From: Actinomycetota bacterium | Lineage (GTDB): Bacteria > Actinomycetota > Acidimicrobiia > Acidimicrobiales > JAFATL01 | Assembly (NCBI GenBank): GCA_019243975.1 | Contig: JAFATL010000769.1 | Coordinates: forward strand, 1-13,484 | Direction of reading: 5' to 3' | DNA length: 13,484 bases | Shown here: piece by piece, positions 7,358 through 13,484 of the stretch | Layout: the number at the start of each line of letters is the position of its first letter | Position numbering within the stretch: position 1 is the stretch's first letter | Program-made: the position numbers and the translations under genes | The notes under the pieces: generated by a model | The model's database searches: none | What the model was told of the DNA's origin: nothing | Seen by the model: only the letters and a program-made list of their open reading frames with translations

Positions 7358-7410
7358 TCTCGTCTCCAATCGCAGCAGCAGCCCTCAAGTGCCAGCGCGC
7401 CGGCACCGAT

Positions 7411-9210
7411 ATGCCGGACGTGCGAAATCACATGCGGAGCTTCCGGTTCAGGGCTTGGGTGGCAACTGTGGGAATCGTGACGGCTGTGTTCAGCCTCGCA
7501 ACCCCGGTTGTCCAGACGGCAGGGGCGGCGGCGCCGAGCTTGGCAACGGCCGTTTCGCTGAAGGCTTCCGGTTCCAACGCTCTTGCGGTGTCATGGAGAA
7601 GCACAGGCATCACGACGGGCCAGCGTTACTGGATGGTCGAGATCGATGACGTCGGGGCCAACAAGGCCGCCACGCACATCACTGCCTGTGTGACCTGCAC
7701 ATCGGTCACCGTGCCGGACGCGGTGCCCGGGCGGACGTATCAGGCGAGGGTGTGGCCGGTTGCGCGCGATGGATCTGCCGGCGTGGCGGCCACGTCCGGA
7801 GCTATTGCGCTCACTGATCCGCTGTGCGCGTCGGCACAGCCGTGTTTCTCGATCGACACGCGGCAACAGCTGGGACCGATGACGCACACCGCCGGTGGGT
7901 TCAACGGCGGGTGGGACGTCCTCACAACTGAGCTCAACATGGTGTCGGCCCTCGCGCCCACGTGGGCCCGAGTGGACGTGCACGCCGACCCGGCGACGTG
8001 GGCGGAGATGCGACTGCGCAATATCTCGACCACGTTCATGGCCGACAGCTGGTGGCGCACGCAGCGCCAGGCGAGGAACGAATCGATCGTGCCATGGGAC
8101 AACTGGGCGCTCTACGCGTCCGAAACGAGCCGTATGGTCCGGGACATGGCGGCCCTAGGCGAGGTCCCCACCTACTGGGAGATTCAGAACGAGCCCGATA
8201 TGCCTGGCGCGTACGGCGCCTCCATCGCTCCGACCCGGACGCAAATTTTGCAACAGTTCAAGGTCGCGTATCAGGCCATCAAGGCGGTCAACCCGGACGC
8301 CAAGATCATCGGCCCGTCCCTGACCGGGTTCTATTGGAACGAGCCGAGCCGGCCGATCGATTTGCAGTCCTTCCTCGACTTTGCCGACGCCAACCAGCTG
8401 CAGTTCGCAGGGCTGGCGTGGCACGAGGACGGCGCCGAGGGAGATGTCGACATGTGGTCCGTGTGGGGCCGCACGATCGCGAGCCACGTGGCCCGAGCGA
8501 AGGTCGGCGTGGTCGCATCGACCGCGATGAAAGCGGCCGTCCCCGTGGTCAGCGAGGTCGTGCCCGGATGGATGAGCGGACTGCCAGGCGGCATGATCGG
8601 CTGGCTGTCACACATCGAGAACACGGGCGCAACACAGGTCTCGCTGTCGTGTTGGCCGACGCCCAACGACCCAATGCCCGGCGACATGAACGTCAGGACG
8701 GCGTGCGGCTCCGGGACGTTCGACGGTCTGCGCCACTCGAACCACCAGCCAACCGACACGTTCGTGCCGCACCTCCATTACACGTGGACCCTCACCGGAA
8801 CCAAGGTCACCACCGTGGCCAATCGGCCAGGCTGGGCTGGCATGGCCACCGTCGCGCCGGATGGCTCGGTCGCGGCGCTGGTCGCTCGCAACGACACATG
8901 CCGGTCCGACGTCAACCCGCTCTGCCCGAAGGCGACCGACGACGCGCTGCACAAGTGGCCGGGCGTTGCTGCGGGCGGCGCGAACCTCGATGTACGGCTT
9001 TCGCTCGGCCTGGCGCGCACAGCGGGAGCAAGCGTGCGAATCCAAGCCACACCGTTCCACGCGTCGAACAACACGTTCAGCACGCCCTACGTCATGCCGA
9101 CGCCTGTTGTCGACCAGACTGCCAAGGTCGCCTCGAACGGCCTCGTGTCGATCACCCTTCCTGGGGTCGCGGACGGCGACACCTGGCTGGTCCGGGTGTT
9201 GCCGGCCTGA
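7411..9210 (+). CDS. Exported glycoside hydrolase-like protein, TIM-barrel (GH-A clan type) with Fn3-like N-terminus
   Basis: A 599-aa secreted protein. A Sec signal follows a basic n-region (RSFRFRAWVATVGIVTAVFS, 9-28) with likely cleavage near TAGAAA at 36-41. Residues about 42-135 look like a fibronectin type III beta-sandwich (ALAVSW, PGRTYQARVWPV). From about 145 to 470 it resembles a retaining (beta/alpha)8 glycosidase of clan GH-A, as in GH39 or GH5: YWEIQNEPD (255-263) gives acid/base candidate Glu261, AWHED (336-340) a barrel strand end, and VVSEVVPGW (379-387) nucleophile candidate Glu382. The C-terminal 470-599 is probably an all-beta domain. Several cysteines (93/96, 139/145, 414/432, 497/505) could form disulfides. 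ATG 7411 is the first start after the epimerase; ATG 7432 gives a more usual signal peptide and is nearly as likely. The same frame upstream to 6745 is a shadow of the epimerase. Substrate is unknown; the context suggests trimming of the locus polysaccharide. Confidence 0.8.
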   Translation: MPDVRNHMRSFRFRAWVATVGIVTAVFSLATPVVQTAGAAAPSLATAVSLKASGSNALAVSWRSTGITTGQRYWMVEIDDVGANKAATHITACVTCTSVTVPDAVPGRTYQARVWPVARDGSAGVAATSGAIALTDPLCASAQPCFSIDTRQQLGPMTHTAGGFNGGWDVLTTELNMVSALAPTWARVDVHADPATWAEMRLRNISTTFMADSWWRTQRQARNESIVPWDNWALYASETSRMVRDMAALGEVPTYWEIQNEPDMPGAYGASIAPTRTQILQQFKVAYQAIKAVNPDAKIIGPSLTGFYWNEPSRPIDLQSFLDFADANQLQFAGLAWHEDGAEGDVDMWSVWGRTIASHVARAKVGVVASTAMKAAVPVVSEVVPGWMSGLPGGMIGWLSHIENTGATQVSLSCWPTPNDPMPGDMNVRTACGSGTFDGLRHSNHQPTDTFVPHLHYTWTLTGTKVTTVANRPGWAGMATVAPDGSVAALVARNDTCRSDVNPLCPKATDDALHKWPGVAAGGANLDVRLSLGLARTAGASVRIQATPFHASNNTFSTPYVMPTPVVDQTAKVASNGLVSITLPGVADGDTWLVRVLPA

Positions 9211-9212
9211 AC

Positions 9213-9232
9213 CCGCGGCCCTCCGGCTGCGG
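9213..9232 (+). terminator. Hairpin directly after the glycoside hydrolase stop
   Basis: CCGCGGCC (9213-9220), loop CTCC, then GGCTGCGG (9225-9232) pair over 8 bp with a single G-U, starting 2 nt after the TGA. No U-run follows. A GC-rich terminator between the hydrolase and the FkbM operon is the likeliest reading. Confidence 0.48.
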
Positions 9233-9242
9233 AAGCGCGCTA

Positions 9243-9253
9243 CGAAGACTTCG
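9243..9253. repeat. Short palindrome CGAAGACTTCG
   Basis: Two 5-bp arms flank a single A, just upstream of the proposed FkbM -10 element and over its -35 region. It could be a small operator; a palindrome this short may also be chance. Confidence 0.25.
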
Positions 9254-9261
9254 GCGCCGGT

Positions 9262-9267
9262 TAGCCT
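9262..9267 (+). promoter_or_regulatory. Putative leaderless -10 element of the FkbM operon
   Basis: TAGCCT fits the actinobacterial -10 consensus TANNNT. Its last T lies 7 nt before the G of the GTG at 9274, so transcription would begin at the start codon itself. No recognisable -35 is present. TGAGG at 9267-9271 would be too close (2 nt) to work well as a ribosome binding site, which favours the leaderless reading. Confidence 0.4.
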
Positions 9268-9273
9268 GAGGCG

Positions 9274-10260
9274 GTGCCGGCGCGAACTCAGACTCCGGGG
9301 CGGACGACCACCGGGCACCCACTCGAACAACGCTGGCCGCGACTCAAGCGCAACCTGTTGCGCCCGATCGCCCCTGTCGCCCTCCGGGTCGGTCAGGGAC
9401 GGGCTCCCCTCTGGTTGAGGGAGTTGGCGCTCGAGAAAGCGGCCCTCCCCTACTTGCGTGCTCGCGACGACGAGTTCGAGCGGCGGATCGAGGAAGGCGT
9501 CTTCGTCGGCCACACCACTGATCTCCTTTCGCTCTACGTCCTGGCATTCGGCGTCTGGGAGCCATACCTGTCGTCCTTCGTCCGAGACCGCCTGCACGAG
9601 GGCGACGTATTCGTCGATGTCGGGGCCAATTGCGGCTGGTACACACTGCTCGGCGCGCGCCAGGTGGGACCGAGCGGCACCGTGATCGCGGTCGAACCGT
9701 CGGCGGCCATCATCGAGCGGCTTCGGCGACAGCTCGAACGCAACCGCCTCGACAACGTGCGTGTCGTCGAAGAGGCGGTGAGCGACCACGTGGGCCGCGT
9801 CGCAATCGAGCCGGGCCCCGCCGAGCACACCGGCCTTACGCGCGCGATCGAGGAGTCGCAGGCCCCTGAATCGGTGCCTTGCCGCCCGCTGCCACAGATG
9901 ATGGGAGCCAGCGAATGGGCACGGGTGCGGCTGATGAAGATCGACGTCGAGGGCGCGGAGTTCGTGGCCGTTCAAGGCATCGCCGACCGGTTGCCCGGGC
10001 TGCCCCCGGACGCCGAGATCATCGTGGAGGTCGGGCCGGAGCGCGCGCGCGACCCCGCCGAGATGCAGGCACTGTTCAAGGTCTTCGACGCCAGCGGGTT
10101 TCACCCATACGCAATCCCGAACGGCTACGAGGTTCACGACTACCTGACGTATCAGCCAGTGGACAGCTTTCCCCGAGCGGAGGCCGCGGAGATCGTCGAA
10201 GAGACGAACATCGTGTTCAGTCGCGTGGATGAGGCTGCCCTGAGGCTCAGGCAGGGTTGA
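9274..10260 (+). CDS. FkbM family SAM-dependent methyltransferase
   Basis: A 328-aa class I methyltransferase of the FkbM family (Methyltransf_21), expected to transfer a methyl group from S-adenosylmethionine, typically to a hydroxyl on a sugar or polyketide. SAM motif I is FVDVGANCGWYTLLG (113-127), followed by the acidic strand end VIAVEPS (137-143). The family signature MKIDVEGAEF lies at 221-230, and a late strand is IIVEVGPE (249-256). About 65 basic, Arg-rich residues precede the domain, without a signal peptide. GTG 9274 is used; no ATG is available in this stretch, and a TTG about 28 codons later is the only nearby alternative. It is first of four tightly packed genes: its TGA overlaps the next ATG by 1 nt. 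In a polysaccharide locus, O-methylation of a sugar residue is the natural inference; the acceptor is unknown. Confidence 0.9.
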   Translation: MPARTQTPGRTTTGHPLEQRWPRLKRNLLRPIAPVALRVGQGRAPLWLRELALEKAALPYLRARDDEFERRIEEGVFVGHTTDLLSLYVLAFGVWEPYLSSFVRDRLHEGDVFVDVGANCGWYTLLGARQVGPSGTVIAVEPSAAIIERLRRQLERNRLDNVRVVEEAVSDHVGRVAIEPGPAEHTGLTRAIEESQAPESVPCRPLPQMMGASEWARVRLMKIDVEGAEFVAVQGIADRLPGLPPDAEIIVEVGPERARDPAEMQALFKVFDASGFHPYAIPNGYEVHDYLTYQPVDSFPRAEAAEIVEETNIVFSRVDEAALRLRQG

Positions 10261-11642
10261 TGGGGCTCGGCCGCCGGCTCCAAGGGGCGGCCTTCCCGGC
10301 GGCGTTGATGGCCATCGTCGTGGCCATGATCGGAATCGCGCGAGTCGGCTCCATTCCGATGGTGCTGATGCTCGGCGCGGCCCTGGCAATCAGCGCGGTT
10401 CTCTTCCTCGTCGCGCTCAAGGACGACCGAGCGGTGTTCTACTGCGCCCTCGCAGCTGGCTTCTTCAGCTCAACACAGGTCAAGGCCGGTGGGCTCGACC
10501 TGGCGGCCGACTTTCTGCTGCTGGGCGCACTCCTGCTGTTTCTCAAGCGCATTGGGCCAGACCGAGAACACCACATCGATGGGGAGCGCAGACCCGCCAT
10601 GATCGGGCTTCTCCTGCTTGGGCTCGGCCTCATCGCGGCGGGCGGCCTGATCGGAGCCATTTTCGAGCCGAAGCACACCTCGTTCGTCTTCTCGATCGGC
10701 TACCAGGGGTCCGCCCTCGGCCCGCTGCCAGCCCGCTTCGCGGACGTCGTGCGGTTCGCCGTCCTGACTGCGGGCATCGTCGTGGTCATCCGGGCCTGGC
10801 GCCCGAGCCGCAGACAGGCGCGAGCGATCCTCGTTGCGTACGGCGCCGGCGAGCTGCTCAGCGTCGCCGTCGGGGTTTTGAACGGTCCCGATGCAGACAA
10901 CCGGGTGAAGGGTCTCACGACGCACCCAGTGTTCTTTGGTCTGATCTCAGCGGCCGGCATCATCATCGGCTACTCGCTGGTTGTGATGCGCGGGGGACGT
11001 CGGCGACTCTTCGGTGTGGTGGTCACGGTGGTGAGTGCCTACGGGATGCTCATCAGCGGCACCCGAAGCGCCTTGCTGCTCGCCGCCATCGGCGTCCTCA
11101 TTCTTCAGATGGGTCTACGGTCACTGCGGTCAGCCTCCGTACTTGCCACGGGCGGCATCGTCGGCATCGCCATCAGTCTGTTCGGCACGAACCTGGCGGG
11201 CAGCACGCCGACCATCACGCGAATCCTCGGCGGCGGCTACGCCAGCAACTCAAACGATGCGCGGAGCCTGCTTCGCAAGGAGACCATCACCCTCGTGAAG
11301 CAGCACGGCCTCACCGGCGCAGGCTTCAAGTACCTCACGCCGCCCCACAACCTCATCCTGGGCGTGATGGCGGCAGCCGGCATCCTCGGCTTGGCCGGGC
11401 TCCTCCTGGTGGTCATCGCGCTCATCCGTCAGTTCGTGGCCACCTCCTCCGGCGATCCGGTCACGCTCGCGGCGCTGGCCGTCCCGCTATCGGCATTCGC
11501 ATGTTCCTGGGTGCTCAATGCCGGTTGGGACAGGTGGATGTGGCTGCCGATCGCAGTGGCGTTTGCCACCCCGATGAAGACATCCACTGAAGAGTTGCCC
11601 ACGGCGAAGAACCGTCATCGGTCGAGCGCCATTGCTCACTGA
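10260..11642 (+). CDS. O-antigen polymerase/ligase-like (Wzy_C/RfaL) membrane protein
   Basis: A 460-aa polytopic inner-membrane protein with about ten to twelve hydrophobic segments, the first at about 11-28. It matches the O-antigen ligase/polymerase superfamily (PF04932): KGLTTHPVFFGL (217-228), SGTRSALLLAAIGVLI (266-281) with the conserved Arg269, a periplasmic-type loop at about 310-362, and PPHNLILGVMAAAGILGL (361-378). Such proteins polymerise undecaprenyl-linked repeat units (Wzy) or ligate glycan to an acceptor (WaaL); sequence alone does not decide between them. The locus context favours Wzy-type polymerisation. The ATG at 10260 lies in a TGATG overlap with the FkbM stop and is preceded by CAGGG about 4 nt upstream, implying translational coupling. 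A TTG one codon earlier is less likely. The charged C-terminal tail (440-460) should be cytoplasmic. Confidence 0.87.
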   Translation: MGLGRRLQGAAFPAALMAIVVAMIGIARVGSIPMVLMLGAALAISAVLFLVALKDDRAVFYCALAAGFFSSTQVKAGGLDLAADFLLLGALLLFLKRIGPDREHHIDGERRPAMIGLLLLGLGLIAAGGLIGAIFEPKHTSFVFSIGYQGSALGPLPARFADVVRFAVLTAGIVVVIRAWRPSRRQARAILVAYGAGELLSVAVGVLNGPDADNRVKGLTTHPVFFGLISAAGIIIGYSLVVMRGGRRRLFGVVVTVVSAYGMLISGTRSALLLAAIGVLILQMGLRSLRSASVLATGGIVGIAISLFGTNLAGSTPTITRILGGGYASNSNDARSLLRKETITLVKQHGLTGAGFKYLTPPHNLILGVMAAAGILGLAGLLLVVIALIRQFVATSSGDPVTLAALAVPLSAFACSWVLNAGWDRWMWLPIAVAFATPMKTSTEELPTAKNRHRSSAIAH

Positions 11643-11658
11643 CCCAACACGATGACGG

Positions 11659-12774
11659 ATGATTGAAACCTTGGCCGCCACCGTCGTCGTCGTCGCTCAG
11701 TTTCCACCGCCTGTCCACGGTATGTCCGTCGCAGTGGCAGCGGTGGCCGAGCTGCTCGACGATGAGGGTTGCGACGTCATCGCTGTCGACGTGGCGGCCC
11801 CGGCGCTAGAGCGGTCGGTGTCCTATCACCTTCGTCGATCAGTCCGCGTCGGGCGCGCACTCGCGACCCTGGTCGCGGCTAGAAGCCGGACACGGCGGTG
11901 TTACCTCGGCTGCGACACAGGGCTGGGGATGACGTACACCCTCGCGCTGCTCGCACTAGCACGAGCACTGGGCTATCGCGTGTGGCTTCACCACCACTCG
12001 ACGGCCTACCTCAGTACCCGCAGGTCGCTTTTCTCCGCGGTGGTAAAGGTCGGCGGTTCGAAGACCACCCATCTAGTTGCGTGCGACGGCATGGGATCAC
12101 AGCTGCGTCGCACCTACGGTGGCGGCCTACGCGTAACCCTGCTGCCTCTCGATTTCGTCGTGCCCCGGGAATTGGCGGAAGCGCGTGTGAGCGGTGCAAA
12201 CGTTGCCGACGCGAACCCGGCCCTCGTGCTCGGCCACCTGAGCAATCTCACGATCGACAAGGGGCTGGCTGCGGTCTTCGACACGCTGGAGTCGGTGCTG
12301 GCCCTCGGCGTCGACGCCCGGCTCGAGCTGGCGGGTCCGGTCTGGACGGCCCGAGATCGCGTGTTCCTCGATGAGCGGCTGCGCTCGTTACCCCAAGACC
12401 GAGTAACGATGCTCGGCCCGGTCTACGGGGCAGCCAAGGCCGAGTTCTTCAGCAGGATCGACCTCTTCTTGTTTCCGAGCAGGTACAGCCACGAGTCCTT
12501 TGGCATCGTGACGGCCGAGGCGCTCGCCAGCGGAGTCCCTGTGGTGGCGTACCGCGCCGGTTGCCTGGCGCCTGAACACGTCGGCACGGCGGGAGTTGTC
12601 CTCGAGGCGGGTCAGGACTTCGTTGCCGAAGCGACACGGTACGCGGCCGCGCTCGTCAGCCCCGCCGAGCGACAACGGGCGAGGCGCGCCGCCGCCGAGC
12701 AGTCGGCGCACAACCGGAAGGTCGCTGACGAATCGGCACGGGCGCTGGTAGCTAGCATCGTCGGATGGGGCTGA
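11659..12774 (+). CDS. GT4-type glycosyltransferase
   Basis: A 371-aa GT-B fold glycosyltransferase, acting at the cytoplasmic membrane face on a sugar-lipid intermediate by family analogy. The N-terminal acceptor domain opens with VVVVAQFPPPVHGMSVAV (9-26), the glycine-containing loop typical of GT4 enzymes. The donor domain includes LVLGHLSNLTIDKG (189-202), a long helix, then LFLFPSRYSHESFGIVTAEA (269-288) with the EX7E pair Glu279/Glu287. SGVPVVAYRAG (291-301) follows. It is divergent from the glycosyltransferase at 5178-6254, which has a different acceptor loop, so the two probably make different linkages. It begins 16 nt after the Wzy-like gene and overlaps the next gene by 10 nt, so it is central in the four-gene operon. 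The sugar donor cannot be inferred. Confidence 0.9.
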   Translation: MIETLAATVVVVAQFPPPVHGMSVAVAAVAELLDDEGCDVIAVDVAAPALERSVSYHLRRSVRVGRALATLVAARSRTRRCYLGCDTGLGMTYTLALLALARALGYRVWLHHHSTAYLSTRRSLFSAVVKVGGSKTTHLVACDGMGSQLRRTYGGGLRVTLLPLDFVVPRELAEARVSGANVADANPALVLGHLSNLTIDKGLAAVFDTLESVLALGVDARLELAGPVWTARDRVFLDERLRSLPQDRVTMLGPVYGAAKAEFFSRIDLFLFPSRYSHESFGIVTAEALASGVPVVAYRAGCLAPEHVGTAGVVLEAGQDFVAEATRYAAALVSPAERQRARRAAAEQSAHNRKVADESARALVASIVGWG

Positions 12775-13484
12775 GCGTGCGCGGCGGCCGACGCCGACTG
12801 TTGCTCCTCGTGGCGATCGCAGCCGTGTTGGCGATGGTCGCCGCCGCCTGCCGCCCGAGCCAACCAAAGAACGCGGTGAGCGGTCCACAGCTCTTCGTGT
12901 TCGCCGGCCAGTCGAACATGGTCGCGCTCGGCACGTCCGCCTTTGATCTGTCGCCCGAGGTCCAGTCCACTTTTGGCAGCGTTTTCGCCTGGGACCTGAA
13001 CGGGCACCAGTGGCAACACCTGAACGCGAACGGCGACGCGGCCAAGCACTTCGGACCGGATCTCTCAGCCCTTCCGGAGCTGCGCCGCCGTCTGTCGGTC
13101 ACCGTCGGCGGCGTGAAGATCGCAGCCGCCGCGACCAGTCTCCACAAGGAGTGGAGACCACCTGACGGCGTGGTGTTCAAGTTGATGATGAGCGAAGTGC
13201 AGAGGGCCTTGGACACGACGATCCCAGGCGAGGCGAAATCGTCGACCCTCGCCGCCGTGTTCTGGATTCAGGGCGAGGGAGACGCTCTCGATCGGGCGTC
13301 ATCGCTCGCGTACGCGGCCAATCTGACGAAAGTCGTCACGCTGATGCGTAAGAACTTCCACCAGCCGCACCTGCCGTTCGTCTTTGCCAAGATCCGCGAC
13401 ACGGCTCCGGTGCTGAGCCAGAACGGTCCGCAGGTGAATGCCGCCTTGGTCCAGGTAGCGAAGCGGATGGGCAACGCCACGACC
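12765..13484 (+). CDS. SASA-family (sialate O-acetylesterase-like) exported hydrolase, 3' end missing
   Basis: The first 240 codons of a gene that runs off the window. ATG 12765 overlaps the previous stop (GGATGGGGCTGA), giving MGLSVRGGRRRLLLLV, a basic n-region, and a hydrophobic core to Cys29 (VAAAC), a possible but atypical lipobox. It is thus a lipoprotein or an N-terminally anchored exported protein. The SASA/DUF303 carbohydrate-esterase fold (PF03629) is shown by FVFAGQSNM (44-52) with nucleophile candidate Ser50, and by FWIQGEGDAL (166-175), the equivalent of the W-x-Q-G-E-x-D block. The catalytic Asp/His of the third block should lie beyond the window. Family enzymes remove O-acetyl groups from sugars; removal from, or editing of, the locus polysaccharide is inferred from position. 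The frame stays open to the last base, so total length is unknown. Confidence 0.83.
   Translation, partial: MGLSVRGGRRRLLLLVAIAAVLAMVAAACRPSQPKNAVSGPQLFVFAGQSNMVALGTSAFDLSPEVQSTFGSVFAWDLNGHQWQHLNANGDAAKHFGPDLSALPELRRRLSVTVGGVKIAAAATSLHKEWRPPDGVVFKLMMSEVQRALDTTIPGEAKSSTLAAVFWIQGEGDALDRASSLAYAANLTKVVTLMRKNFHQPHLPFVFAKIRDTAPVLSQNGPQVNAALVQVAKRMGNATT

Noticed and set aside
6255..7406. N-terminal extension of the minus-strand glycosyltransferase frame by 384 codons
   Set aside because: This stretch is the complement of the epimerase gene. A normal GT4 N-terminus begins at the GTG at 6254.
6745..7410. N-terminal extension of the glycoside hydrolase frame back into the epimerase
   Set aside because: The extension is Ser/Arg/Pro-rich out-of-frame translation of the epimerase, and a signal peptide starts after 7411.
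7962..9269. 435-codon plus-strand frame inside the glycosidase
   Set aside because: Its Arg/Gly-rich translation lacks motifs. The overlapping frame carries the signal peptide and NEP-type catalytic motifs.
8608..10389. 593-codon minus-strand open frame spanning the glycosidase, FkbM and Wzy-like genes
   Set aside because: It crosses three convincingly coding plus-strand genes and two intergenic signals and contains no domain I recognise.
1..13484. CRISPR array, defence system, transposon or prophage
   Set aside because: No regularly spaced repeats, terminal inverted repeats, transposase, integrase or nuclease-type genes were seen on either strand.

Overview
The window looks like a chromosomal segment from a high-GC actinobacterium, possibly an Acidimicrobiia-type lineage. 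The taxon is an inference from high GC, frequent GTG starts, a GAF/SpoIIE-type phosphatase and a DUF1800/DUF1501 pair; no rRNA or other taxonomic marker is present. I see no tRNA, rRNA, CRISPR array, insertion sequence or integrase. Coding density is very high, with ten protein genes, the last cut by the window end.

Region 1 (15-2423, minus strand) is one large regulatory protein with three GAF-type sensor domains and a C-terminal PP2C/SpoIIE serine phosphatase, the architecture of RsbU-like regulators of anti-anti-sigma factors. Region 2 (2564-5171, plus strand) is a tightly coupled pair: a DUF1800 protein without a visible signal peptide, then 4 nt later a DUF1501 protein with a twin-arginine signal. 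The pair is transcribed away from the phosphatase.

Region 3 (5178-13484) reads as a cell-surface or secreted polysaccharide locus. It holds a minus-strand GT4-type glycosyltransferase, then on the plus strand a sugar-nucleotide epimerase resembling GDP-mannose 3,5-epimerase and an exported (beta/alpha)8-type glycoside hydrolase with an N-terminal Fn3-like segment. A compact four-gene run follows: FkbM-family methyltransferase, O-antigen polymerase/ligase-like membrane protein, second GT4-type glycosyltransferase, and a membrane-anchored SASA (sialate O-acetylesterase-like) hydrolase. The inferred division of labour is nucleotide-sugar supply (epimerase), chain assembly (two glycosyltransferases), O-methylation (FkbM), polymerisation or ligation (Wzy-like), and trimming or deacetylation outside the membrane (glycoside hydrolase, SASA protein). 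No flippase, polyprenyl-phosphate sugar transferase or chain-length regulator lies in the window, so the locus probably continues to the right.

Regulatory structure: the 114-bp divergent spacer between the first glycosyltransferase and the epimerase contains a perfect 10-bp inverted repeat with a 13-bp spacer. GC-rich hairpins follow the stop codons of the epimerase and the glycoside hydrolase. The FkbM gene has a TANNNT hexamer at exactly the distance expected of a leaderless actinobacterial promoter, so the last four genes probably form their own transcription unit.
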